Assembly: GCA_020912385.1 (NCBI GenBank)
Contig: CP087215.1
Span: 434,001 to 498,000, forward strand
Reading direction: 5' to 3'
From: Neofusicoccum parvum
Lineage: Eukaryota > Ascomycota > Dothideomycetes > Botryosphaeriales > Botryosphaeriaceae
DNA: 64,000 nt
Of this stretch, positions 40,508 to 52,144 are shown in pieces (the stretch's first letter is position 1; every line of letters begins with the position of its first letter). The notes below the pieces were generated by a model, which saw only the letters and a list, made by a program, of their open reading frames with translations, was not told the origin of the DNA and did no database searches. Position numbers and translations under genes: made by a program.

Positions 40508-43500
40508 AGTCAGAGGGGACAGATGGCTAGTGTGTCTAGCTCGGTGTGCAGTCTCCGCCGACAGAGTCGGGGCGAGCGCTGGGAGGAGGAGGCTATATCG
40601 TGCTCTCGTCTGGATGCTGTTGCTTTGTCCGGCGGAGAAGTGGCTGGAAGTGTCGTGGAGACAGGAACAGGCAGGCGATAGAGTCGACGGGTATGCAGGC
40701 CAGGGCCAGGGCGAAGACAAGCTACGGTCGTTCAGGAACAAAGGTCATTTAGGACTAGCGCGTGGACACAATACCTTTGAGAAGAGGTCGCGGCAGGTGA
40801 CTGTGGTGAGGTGAAACAGGCACACCTGATATAAAGGCGGCCCACGAGCACTGAGGTCTCAGCGGAGGCTTTCAACTCGAACAACGAAAGCGGGCGGGCG
40901 CAGGCGCATGCAGGTCACCGAGGAGTGCAGCAAGGCTGAGCGCAACGAACGAGTGAGGAAAAGAGCGAGAGCGGAAGCGTGACTGGCAGTGGTTTTAACT
41001 AGTGTGTTGAGCGCATCGCTGCCTGGGCCACACACTTTTGCACTTTCGCATTATTACACAGTCTTGCACCGCCAGCCCCGGGCGCCGACTTGGGATGCGA
41101 GCGCGCATCATAGGCCGGGGGGCCAAACGGGTCGGGCTCGACCAGACTGCTGCTCCGTCTTGGGGTCGCGCGTGCTGCGCCTCGCACACCAGTCAGCGCG
41201 AGAGGGAGCCACACGTCCCGTCGCACCGTGCCTGATGATCGCACGCTCGCCGGCGCGCAGCCCGCAGCCCGCAGCGCGCCCCAGGCTGACTCGACAGACG
41301 TCACGGCCGCGATGCGCTGCGCTGCACGGCGGTGGGCCGGGCGCAACGGCGCTGGGCCTGGGTCTGCTGCAGGCGGCCGTGCGCGTCGACTCGAGCAGGT
41401 ACCGGGCGGCGGGCACTGGGCGGCGGCGCTGGAGGCGGACCGGCCCTGCAGCGGGTGACATGAGCAGCAGGCGGTCCGCATGGGCGCGGGTCGCGCAGCT
41501 GAGTGGTGGTTGTTTGGGCTTGTCTCGGTGCGGACGTGGTGGAGGCGCAAGCGAGAGCGTGGCTGCGCGTGCCCCGGCGCCCGTCGCCCAAACACCGCCG
41601 GCCTTGCTGATGTCAGACCTCACGGCCCGCCGATTGGCAAGTCGCATCGCTCGCGTCTGCGCTGCTGCAGCGGGCGCTACGGGAGGCATGCAGTGCAGGC
41701 CATGCCAGTCTCCTCCGCGAGCCCGCCGCCAGGGCCGTCGCCCGCGCCCTGACAGCAGACAGCAGCCACCGCTCGCCGGTGCCAGGAACGCGCGCGGCCG
41801 CTGTTTGCACTGGCGGTTGCAGTCGCAGGTCTGCCTCGCCCGCGGCCGGCGCGCTGGATGACTGTGCCGCCGGGTGGCTGCCAGCGCCGTCCCTCGTCCT
41901 CTCGTCCGCCGCGCTGCCTCAGTCGCCGCCCTCGGCCGCCCTCGACCGCCCTCTGCTCGACACTCCTCGCCTCGCCCTCTCTTCACGCACACGTCACCGG
42001 CGGCAGCCCCAGGCGACTTTTCTTTTTCCCAGTCTTCACCGCAGCTCCAACAGCGCAGCCTCCACAACAGCCACAGCTGGACGGTGCTTGTGCCGCATCG
42101 GGCAAGCAGGAGCACGCGATGCCAGAGCACAGCCGTCAAGCCACAGCTTCCACCGGCCGCATCCCTGCCTGTTCTTTCTTGTGACCCGCGGCCCCCAAAG
42201 ACGCCCATCATCCGCCCAATCTGGCTCCATCGCTCGGCCCTGCCTTCCTCTCCACTGCCTCCGACTGCCCACCCCCCGGCTGAGACCGCCCAAAACGCGC
42301 CGCGGACGGGCAGCTTTTGCGTCACCCGCACTGCCCGGCGCTGGAGTCGCACAACAACATCCGCCCGCCAAAACACCCACCATCCCGGCATTTGCCTCCC
42401 AAGGCCAGAAATTCCTGCGCTCTCATGCGACGCGCCTCCGCGCCTGCTGCTGTTGCCTTGCCCGCAGCCTGCCCCAGCGCAGTCGGACGCGCGGCCAAGT
42501 GTTGGTATGCAAGATGCCACATCGCACGCAGCGCTCTGCCTTCGGCCGGTCGTGTCCGAGCTCTGCGTTGCTTTTCAGCTTCCCTCTTCGGTCTCTGCAC
42601 TGTGCCTGCAGCTCGGCCCCCCGTCTCCCCTCGCACACCCGCGTCCCTCCCCTCTCACTCCCGCATCTGACTCCTCCCGACCTCCGCGTCAGATCTACCA
42701 ACCTACTGCCTTGCCTGTTTTCCACCGCCGGCGGATCCGGCTGGGTGGGCTCGGGAAGGATGGAGAAGAACCGCGTGAACCGCGCCGCACTGTGCAATTC
42801 CTCCAACCCCTCCGCCGCGCTGCTCCAGAGCGCGTGTTGCTGCCGCAAGCAATGAACCTTGCGAAGCTGGATGTCGCCGCCCCGGAGCCCTCTGTGTGCA
42901 AAAGACGTGGAAAATCGTACCACTGTCTTGCCCCAAGGCAGAAGATTGCGTAGAAGGCCGCGCGAACCAGTTGCCTACTTTCTCTGCCACCACCAACACC
43001 AGCAACGGGAACATCCGGTCGACTCGCCATGCGTGCCTTGGTTTTCTGCGTAGCCCCCACCTGACCTCTCCTCAGTGTCCAGTCTTCCGACACCCTCTTC
43101 TCCCCCGTTTTCCTCTCATTTCCACTGCCGCCCGCGCCCGTTCAATAGCACCGCTTCGTGTAGAGCGCCATCAATACTGCTCTAACAGAGTATCCATGCC
43201 GCATCCGTCACAACTCATGCTTGGCTTTCTCACCTCCGTTTCTTCACAGCCCCTACCACCCCCTCGAAGTGCAAAACTCCAGCCAATCGGCAAATCACGC
43301 GGCCCACCCATGTGCCTGCCTAATCCGTGGGCAGCCATCCACACCACCCACCACAACCCTCACACGCCATCTGTCCTGCTCCTCCGTGACTCGTCCCCAT
43401 CCACTCATCCTCTCAACTTCTCCCCCTGTAGATAACCAACCCACTCGCTCGGGACCGCGCGGCAGGGCCCGCCGTCCGCGCAGTTCACTCTCGTAATACA

Positions 43501-43819
43501 TAGCACAACCATATTAACTCCCTCCCCGTCCTCAGCCCTCCACATTGGTAATCGGATGTGCTAGCAGTTTGCCACCCGCAGTGATCGACAAATCCTGTGC
43601 CGCTCCTTCATGACGGACGCGCAGGACGATCTTTTGCGCACATGAGTAGTTGGAAGTGTTAGTCATTCGGACGCGGGCGTGCAAAACGACGGATGACTAA
43701 CCGCTCGCGCCCAGATGTGCAAAAAAAAAAAAAAGGACCACCCCGGCACCGCGACACTCGCACGCCCAACCGCCTGCGCATTATGTAATCAGTCGGCCAG
43801 ACGTTTGCATCAGCAGCAT

Positions 43820-43850
<31 letters not shown>

Positions 43851-44980
43851 TTCGACCCCTCTGCCTCCCCATCACCCCGGTCCGCGCCGGTCAAGCTAGG
43901 CAAACACCAACAGCCGACGTCTTCGAGCCAAGGCCAGGCCGAGCGTCGGCTCGCTCGGCCGATCATGAGCCCGCATGCATGCGCGCATCGTGCGTCCAGA
44001 CTTCGCTCCGGGTGCAGAGGAGGTGCGCATGCGCCCACATCCTAGCCGCCGCGACCGGGATAGAGGGGGGAGGGGTGCGGCATGCAATGCAAGCCACGGA
44101 ATCCTTCAAGGCTGCCTCAGCCACACTTTCTCACCCCCTCGCGCCACAAAGCGCTGGGCCGCACGTACATACTTAGCAGCGCATGTGGTGTCAGTGTGTG
44201 AGAAAAACAATGTGGCTAATCTCGTGGCTGTGGCTGTGGTGGCTGTGGCAGAGTCGGTGATTATGTAGGGCGTGATGACGGACGGTGCTGACCGTTTGCC
44301 CGTCCATGTTGCCGCTCTTTTCATGGCCGCTCAGCCTCTTAGGGCTTTTTCTACTTCCACTCCTCTCATGGTCGAGGACACCGAAACTCAATCCACACCG
44401 CAAGAAAGCTCGTGTTCGATGCTGAGACGTCATCATGTTCATTATGTGGAGATAAGACTGAAATTGAGGCCGTCACAATTAATCTTGCTTTCGTCCCCGT
44501 TGTGCTTTGTTACATCCCAGCCTTGTCCCAGCCCAGAGGAGAAATGATTCGTAATACAGAAACAGACAGGCCCCAAAAGAGTACCCGTAATCCAAGACCC
44601 ACCAACGCCGTCGCTCACAATGCTTCTTGGGAGAGAGAAAAGGAAAAAATGCCTCAGACGACCCGGCCGACAGAGACAATCGGTGGAGGCCCAAGATCGA
44701 GAGGGGGCGGCCTCAAAGGAAGAGAGCCCGACCAAGGCAGCACGAACCGGTTATGCGGGTGGCGAAAGGATGCAGCCGTATGCCAGGACCAGGCTAGAAG
44801 ACGGTCAGGCAAACGGGCATCCTGGCGAACCCCAGGCAACTGAGACAGACAGTCCGAAGCGTCCTTCTCATGCCATTGACGTGGCTCGGCCTGTTTAATC
44901 CCTCACAAGGAATGTCGCCGAAGTGTTCCATGGACAGAGCCCCGCACGGCTGCCTTGGGTCCATCCTTTTTCCCCGCCTT
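40508..44980. other. 4.5 kb gene-free interval
   Basis: The longest stretch without a supported gene. From 41.0 to 43.1 kb very GC-rich DNA leaves long frames open on both strands (up to 470 codons), but their translations are Arg/Pro/Ala/Ser/Cys-rich, without domain, membrane helix or clear start. A GCC run of seven units sits at 43830-43850 and a 14-nt A tract at 43720-43734. The first ~300 bp flank the start of the coiled-coil gene; the last ~700 bp are its neighbour's 3' flank. It could host a long non-coding transcript or the far end of a regulatory region, but nothing in it proves this. Confidence 0.5.
43830..43850. repeat. (GCC)7 trinucleotide run
   Basis: 21 bp of pure GCC units next to imperfect GTC/GCC copies (43821-43830), in DNA without coding support. 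Confidence 0.85.
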
Positions 44981-46606
44981 TTAGTGTCCTGAAGTGGTAG
45001 ACTCCGACGTGGTAGACGTGGTTGCACAATTGCTGCCGACGATGCTCGCTCCGTGGACGGGGTTCGGGTAGTAATACGAGCAGACGGCGATGATGAGGTA
45101 GGCAACGAAGCAAAGGTAACCCTCGAGATAGTTACTCTTACCGTCACGCAAGAAACTACCAACGACCAGGATAGCAAGGATGATGATGATGGCGTGGAAG
45201 GGCTCGAACGCCAGGCTCATTGACTTGCCCAGACCCCAGCCGATGAAGACGACAATGGGCGTGTTCAGCATGACCGTCTGGACGCAGGCTCCCAGGACGT
45301 GGGCAAGGGCGAAGTTCATCTGGTTGTCGTAGGCCTCGTCGATGGCGGTCAAGTGCTCCGCCGCTTTTTCAACAAGGGGAATGAGGATCAAGCCGACGAA
45401 AGCGTCCTTGACACCACGCTCCTCGACGATGAAGTGGATCTGGTCGACAAGAAGGTAGGCGATACAGCAAACGCAGCCAATGGAGATGATCAAGGCGATG
45501 AAGCACTCGGTCAGCGTAAGCTTGTCTTTCTTCAGGTCCTCGTGGCGGTCCTCGTCCTTGATTTCGTCGTGCTCAAAGACCTCGTCATAGAGACCGTGGT
45601 GGGAATGTGTTTGGAACCACACATAGCTAGATCACTAGGTAAGTTGTTGCGAAGTCTAATGCGGAGAGGTATGCACTTACACGACGTAGGAGATTATGAG
45701 AATGATGGCGGCCGCACGGCTGATCTTGAGCGCATCCAATTCGAAATCTCCAGAGCAAGCATACTCGGAGCTCTGAAGCGTTGTCACGTAAGCCGCAGGA
45801 AGAACCAGAGCCACTGTCACAAGTTAGTGCATCGTTCGCATCAAAGATCGCAGACATTTCATGGAACAGAGAGAACTTACTTCCAGCAACCAGCATCAGA
45901 CCGCTGCCGACCTCACTGACAGCCTCGTGGAACTCCTGCTCCTCGCGCTTCAAACCGCCAACAAAGAAGCATCCGCCAACGCAAAGCAGCAGGTTAGCCA
46001 GGATGGAACCCAGAATGGCAGCTTGGATAATTTGCACTGGATGGAACGTTCCAGTTTCGGGCTTCGTGATCAGAATGGCAAACAGAACAATTTCGACGAT
46101 AGATCCCAGCGTGGTCTCGATGACGATTCCAATGACCTTGGGCAGCTTGCGGGCGAGCTCCTCACCACCAAAACCGATCAGGTTGGCGGCCGGCACCATG
46201 GCGATGTAGTTCAGGATGAAGATGGCGAGGTTCCAGTTGTTCGAGTGGGCATGGCGCTTGGCGAATCCCTGTCACACGTGCCGCGTCAGCATATTTTGCA
46301 ACTCTCCGTCCCTTCTCGCGCATGAAGACGTACGATGACAATGGCAACAGGCACAATAGGCCACAGGATGTTGACGTATTTGGACCACGGCGCCGAGCTG
46401 CGGAAGCAGATGCGGAAGAAGTGCATGGGGTGGATGCCATTGCGGCCACTCTCGCCGTCAGGGTGGATGCCGGTGGTGACGCGGTGGCCGTTGTGGTTGA
46501 ACAAGGGCAGCCGGTGCTTGGGCTTGGGCCTCCTGGTGCCGCCGCGCTCGACGGCCGTGGCCTCCGAGGCGTCGCGCGGCTTTTCGCTCATGCGGGCGCG
46601 GGCCAT
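44981..46606 (-). CDS. CAX-type Ca2+(cation)/H+ exchanger with altered alpha-repeat motifs
   Basis: Four exons (minus order): 46334-46606, 45881-46268, 45681-45813, 44981-45626; 479 aa, introns 54-67 nt with GT..AG ends. The cytosolic N-terminus is basic and followed by ~11 hydrophobic helices and an acidic loop (~283-298, DEIKDEDRHEDLKKD). Overall layout matches yeast Vcx1, including 'AAILGSILANLLLCVGGCFFVGG', 'KISRAAAIILIISYVVYVWFQ' and 'FLRDGKSNYLEGYLCFVAYLIIAVCSYYYP'. Canonical alpha-repeat motifs GNxxE and GNAAEH are changed to GSIVE (G146-E150) and EKAAEH (351-356), while the acidic residues are kept. Family members load Ca2+ (or Mn2+, Na+) into vacuoles against the proton gradient. The altered motifs make ion selectivity uncertain. 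Confidence 0.88.
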
Positions 46607-48751
46607 GGTGTCTGCTCGAAAGTCCTCTCGGAGGGCGGCAGCGTCGGGTTTGGTGGATGGAGCGGGAGGCGGAAGAGCTAGAGCAGGGTCACAGCTGCAG
46701 GGCGCGGTGGCGGGACGCGGGTGAGGTATAAGGCTGTGTCGGGTTTCCGCGTCGGCGTCGGCGTTGGCGTGGGCGAGACAGCGTATTCACCGCCTTGATG
46801 AGCTGGCGGCGGGCTGTCAGGAGGCGGGTCGTTGGGGGTGCGAAGGCTGCAATTGGGGCGTCTGTCGAGGAAGCAAGCAGAGGAGCGAGGAGCGGGCTGG
46901 GCGAGTTTAAAGGAGGGCTGAAGCTGGACTTGAAGCAGGATTAATTGGGGCGGCAGCCAGATGGCTTGCATGGCGCGCAGGAGGGAAGCGCGCGCAGATC
47001 GGCAGAGGGCCTGTTGTCGCTCCACTCCGGGGTTGGCAGCAGCCAGGCACAGGCAAGCCACGCCGCCGCTTGACTCGTGCGCACGACGACAGCAATGCCG
47101 CGGTGCCTTCGAGAACGCACTGCTGCGGTGTCGCGTGGGGTCGCTGCTCTATTTCCGCCGTCGCGCGCGCCAACACTGCTGCGCGTCTGTCAAGCTCATC
47201 TTGGGCCTGGGGCTTCCGCGTGCTTGACTGTCTCACGCTTCCAACCGTCTCCTTGGCTGGCGTGCTTGGCTGCGCCGGAGCCAAGACGCGCATTCCGTGT
47301 TGCACGCCGTTTCCTGCTCCAGACCACCGCCCGACGTCATCCCCGACGTGTTGTTTGACAGGCTAAATGCCCGCGTCCAGCGCTGACACGTCTGCGGCCG
47401 GCCGGGCAGACGAAACACGGTATGAGCATCTTCGCTGGCAAATGAGGCGCGGGAGCCCTGAAGGCGGGGCCTGACTCGTGCGGCGCGCTGCAGCTCTTCG
47501 CTGGCCGGTGGGCTGCGCCAGTCAAACCACCCGCCTCAGCCCGACAAGGGCCCTCTTGGAACTCCAGCAGAGCTGCTGACTCCGACCGATCTTCGACACC
47601 GGCCCATTTCGCCGACGAAAATGGCGCATCGTGTCTATTCTCCGCCGCCTAGCGCGCGGCTGCGCCCGGTCATTGCCACGCAATCTCCGGCTGTGGCTCC
47701 ACAGATAGCCGCTACTCCAGAGATGTGGCCGTGCAGCGTCGCAAGAAGGGACTGCCTGCCTCCCCGTGCGGCCTGTTTCATCCAACGCGCGCGCTTCTGA
47801 TGGCTGCGAGAGCTTGGACAGTGGAGAGCCTCTTCCGTGCTGCGCCATCGAGTGGCTGTTATCGTCAAGAGCCTCACCGACGCCCACTGTTTCTCAGGCT
47901 ACTCCGGCGCTCTGCCGCGGACATGTCTTTTCTTGGAGAGCCTAGACTCTGCGAAGACGCGGGTTCTCTGCGGCAGGAGCGGGCCGAGCTGATCGCTCCC
48001 CACACCCAGTCTCATGCTTGGTCGTCAGGGTCCAGCAGCGACTGACTGTAAAAGCGCCAGCCAATGCGCGGGCGTCTGACAGCTCATGGTCGCTAGCGCC
48101 GCTGTCTACCGACCATGGATTGCTTACTGTCGCCTTGCCACCCTTCGGGCAGCTCTATGGTTCTCCTGAATGCCGTCCTGCATCGCAACCAGCGGCACAC
48201 AATCGAGTCACCTCAGCAGCCGATTACGAATCTTACTGATCATTGATCCAGCAACGAGACTAGAAGCATTGACATCAACAATATTGAAGAAAAGCCAGCT
48301 AGGTGGGTATAAAGAAAACGACCGAATCCCCCAATGAAAATTTCCGATCTGAGATGCGGAAGGACTCTGGCAATGATGATAGACAGCGATGTTGTACCCC
48401 TTTCCCTGTAGCCTGACTCCCTTCGCAAAGAAAAGCAAACCCCACCCCATCTTCCATGTTTTTCTTTTTACATAGATGACCAGTAACCCCCACACAGGCA
48501 TTTCCCTCTGTACACCGTTTGACATATGGCGCTTGCTCGTTTTCTCGCTTCCTCTTTGACACAAAAAGACGAAGTTAAAAAGATAATGCGAGGCAAATAT
48601 CGACGGAAAGGCGAGGATAGGAAATCGAAGATAAAGAAACGAAGGTCCTTCTTGCGGACATGCATGATATCGTTGAAACATCTTCAGAGAGTAGATGAAA
48701 GGCAAGGGAAAAGAAAATACCAGTGAGAGATCCCCCATTTTATGCATCCGG
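46607..48751. other. 2.1 kb intergenic region
   Basis: Between the exchanger start and the 3' end of the transcription-factor gene, both on the minus strand. The GC-rich first part (46.6-47.6 kb) is likely the exchanger promoter; the AT-richer end (48.2-48.75 kb) is the 3' UTR side of the transcription factor. No gene supported. Confidence 0.45.
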
Positions 48752-51700
48752 TTAATATGTGCATCCTGGCGCCAGCATCTCAATGCACTTTTGCAGGAGG
48801 CTGCTCGCTTCGTGAAGAAGTTCCCACCGCGTCTTCTTGAACATGTCGCGGAGGAGAATCAGCATCCCCAAGCACGCATTCCTGTCCTGAATCTTCGCCA
48901 GCCCGTCTGGTGCTCGTACGCCGCCAACCCTGCGCAGGTAGCCCTGCATGTCCCTGACCAAGTCTTCACGGCTGTCCAGCTGGTAGATCGGATCGATTGG
49001 GCCATCAAGCGCATATCCGTAGGACCACACGATCAGCGTCGCAAAGTACAAGACCCACGGCCTGTTGAGCAAGGAATCGTCCCGGGCCGAGTAGGTGAAG
49101 CCGGCCGCTTGCTCCGAAGTGTGCGGGCCGTGAGCTCCCGTCGGAACGCCACCGTTTCCTGTTTCGTGCGGAAGCAGCACCTGTGAGAGGAAGCGCAGCG
49201 CGTAAAACGTGGCGTCGCGGGCACGCGCGGTCGGGGCCCACGACTCTTTCATCCGACGCTGTGCACCCGTGTAGTCCTGCGGTGTGATAGTGCGGCCAAG
49301 AAGGCGACTGGCGCCAGCGTAGATTTGGCAATCTACAATGTCGACATGCATAGCCATATGCGCCAGGTGGTGCAGGACAGTCCTGGATTCAAAAACGTTG
49401 TCATCGACGAGGCCGTTGTTGTAGGCAAAGGCGGATGGCGCCGTCAGTTCGCCGTTCTTGGACAGGGATGCATCAAAATCCTGCTTCCAGAAGTCGAAGG
49501 CGCGTGTGAGGCTACCACGCCATTTGTCTCGTCCGCCCAGAGCCGATGATGCCCCGAGAGAGCTGACCTGAAGGTCGCGTTGGTTCATGTGCCAGCTGAC
49601 ACTCAAGAGACCGGCCATTAGGATGGTCCGGCCAAACGAATTCGTTCGCACAGCCGAGCCACTGAGCGTCTTCTTCAGGCCATCGAGGAAAGTTGTTGGC
49701 TTGACACCATTGCTAGACAAGCTTGCCTCAACCCGGCCGACTTCCTGCGCACTGGTGGCCGACCAGAGCGCCTCGTCGCACGGCAGCGGCAGCCGCATCT
49801 CGTGCGCTACCATTACTGCAGAGTGGCCAAACATGGTTGCGTGAATCGAGTCAATCACGAAAGCCGCGAATGCAGCTCGCCGCGTTGCCTCGTTTGATAT
49901 CCAATGCCGCCACCATTCTTCTTGCGCATTTGACGTCGACGCGACAGATCCATTGCGGCCATCCTTGACGCTGGGCGGAGAATCCAGAGCCGACCTGCCG
50001 ATCAGCGAGCTGCCTCTCCGCATGAGCGTCAGTGTGGTGGCGTGGTGTATGTGCGCACGCTCGTGCAACGGGCGCGTCGAGTACATCTTCTCAAAGCACT
50101 CAAGGAGAATAAGCGCCTGGAACACCCATAGCTTTGCAGGAGGCCGAAAGTCAGCATCCATGAAAATCTCCCACCGAAGATGCCATGCGAGGAAATTTGC
50201 AAGCTCTGCACAAATCGTAGTCACATCCTGCCCGAAACTCTTTTCCAAACAAGACGCGCCCAGAGACATCATGGCAACAAGCAGAAGCGGCGGGCAATTC
50301 GCGGCGTTGAAAGTCGGTCGATGTAGAATCGGGAGTTGGGTGTGGAAGTGTATCCAGTAGGAGCCGATGTACGTCTGCATCATATGCAAGCTGAGTACGT
50401 GCGAATCTTCATCTTTATTCCCTTCCAAAAACTCCTCTTTCTGCTTCTTGACAGGCGCGTGGCTGTTCTCGTTAAAGCGATTCTCGATGAGGTCAAGTAT
50501 CTGTTGCCGCTTCTCTTCTGACAACGCTGACTCGGGCAGGCTGGTGTCTAAGATGCTGCTCACCGACATCGGTTGATGGGGTGGCGCAGGCTGGTTGAAG
50601 TAGCCGCTCACTGTCGCGTCGTAGCCGAAGTAGGGAGCTTGGAGACCAAAAGCAGTAGAACCTGGCACGTTAGGCATGTTATTGGCCGGGTATCCCATAG
50701 GCGATTGCCCGGCGCCAAGGTTGGATTCATTGAAAAGCCAGGCCGTGAAATCGTCAGCCATGGCGAAAGGTGATCGGCTGTAGCCTTCTCCTCCAAAGAC
50801 GGGCATAGAGTAATTATTAGGCGTCATGTTTTCTATAATCTGGCCTTCGCTGACAGAGGTCATCCGTTCTCCTTGGCCGGTAGCTTCGACGCCCTGCATG
50901 GACATGGAGGATGACATGGGATAACTCTGGGAAGAACCCTGCGAAGTTTGGTTCATCGTGGAGAATCCTGGGGGAGGCAAAGAGCTAAAGTTTGAAGGAA
51001 CGTTATGCTGACTTTGAACCTGGTAGCCGGCAGGAGACTGCGATAGCTGGCTTGTTATTGGCACAGGAGAATGATATGCTTGAGAAGTGCCCGCGGCAGA
51101 AGTGTACGGCGAGCTCATGCTAAGGCTCTGCACACCTCCAGCGCCAACTGAGCTCTGTGAGCGAAGTGGAGGTGCGGTGAAACCTTGTGCCGAAGTTTGC
51201 GGTGAGTATTGGGGCCTAGAATTGTTCATCGCATCGAAGCTCGAAGACCGCTGGGAGGCGCTAAAGGTCGAAGCTCTCCGTTGCTGATCTTGCATTTGCT
51301 GGGACACGCTGTTCGACCGCCAACTGTCGCCGCTCATCGACCTGTCCGGCGCCACCCCGTTTCCTTGATTTTGGGTCGTGGCGTTGAGGGGTGGCGACAT
51401 TGCAGATCCAGAAGGTGTTGCGTTGCCCAAAGCTGATGCAGGGGACTGAATCATACCACCAGAAGGGTGGGTCTGTGATTCTTCAGTGTGGTTCGAGAAG
51501 TCGACTGAGTGGGGGCCTACCATTGGGGATGCCTGCGGATTGCCCAGCTTTGCATTTTTGTTCGCCATTGCGCTCGTTACAATTGGATTGAGGTTGTGCA
51601 TGAACGTGTCCTTGCGCAGCAGCTGGGAGCCTCGAGCTGTGTGTCTTTCCTTGTGGCGAGCACACAAATCCTGTCTCACGAAAGATCGCTGGCAGTCGGG

Positions 51701-52144
51701 AAAGTCGCAGTGGTATATTTGCTTGGGATTGTCTTGTCCGTGTTAGCTGCTCACTTGCCACAAGAAACAAATGCAAAACCCAGAATAGAGCTTACGATTG
51801 AGCTGGTGGCGGTACAAATGCTCGGCGCGCGAGTAGCTCTTGCCACAGCCCTCGTGCGGGCATTCGAATTTCTTGTCCAAGCCCTTGCGACTGCGCCTGC
51901 GCTTCCTCGAGGAGCCGGGCGGGCCGTCGCCGTCGTCCTCGTTGTTGTCCGGGTCGTCCACATGCTCGTCGTCGCGGGTGCGCCGCCTGCCTCGGTTCTC
52001 GTCCGAAGTGGGACTTGTTATCTCCTGCTCCTGCTGCTCCATTCTGGGGGCCGACTGGGGCGCAGTCCGCGAGAGCTGGGCGTCGAGCGGTTTGCGAAAG
52101 TCTAACGAGGTCCCTGCCTGGGCTGGTAGAATCTCGGCCGTCAT
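48752..52144 (-). CDS. C2H2 zinc-finger transcription factor with fungal_trans domain
   Basis: Two exons, 51796-52144 and 48752-51732; 1,109 aa. The 63-nt intron (GTAAGC..ACAAG) divides the first zinc finger; removal restores RHQLNHNPKQIYHCDFPDC. Finger 1: C95, C100, H113, H117; finger 2: C125, C130, H143, H147. A nuclear-localisation-like stretch SSRKRRRSRKGLDKK precedes them. Then comes a long Ser/Gln/Pro-rich region (~150-440), a conserved patch 'DDFTAWLFNESN' (~444-454) and the fungal-specific regulatory (middle homology) domain from ~565, with 'TYIGSYWIHFHTQLPILHRPTF' and 'GHSAVMVAHEMRLPLPCDEALW'. Paired C2H2 fingers plus fungal_trans define a class of RNA polymerase II regulators in ascomycetes (Klf1- and AmdX-like proteins). 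Target genes cannot be told. Confidence 0.93.

Noticed and set aside
41108..42953. Long open frames on both strands (358-470 codons)
   Set aside because: They overlap each other on opposite strands, are Arg/Pro/Ala/Cys-rich, have no domain and lie in stop-poor GC-rich DNA.
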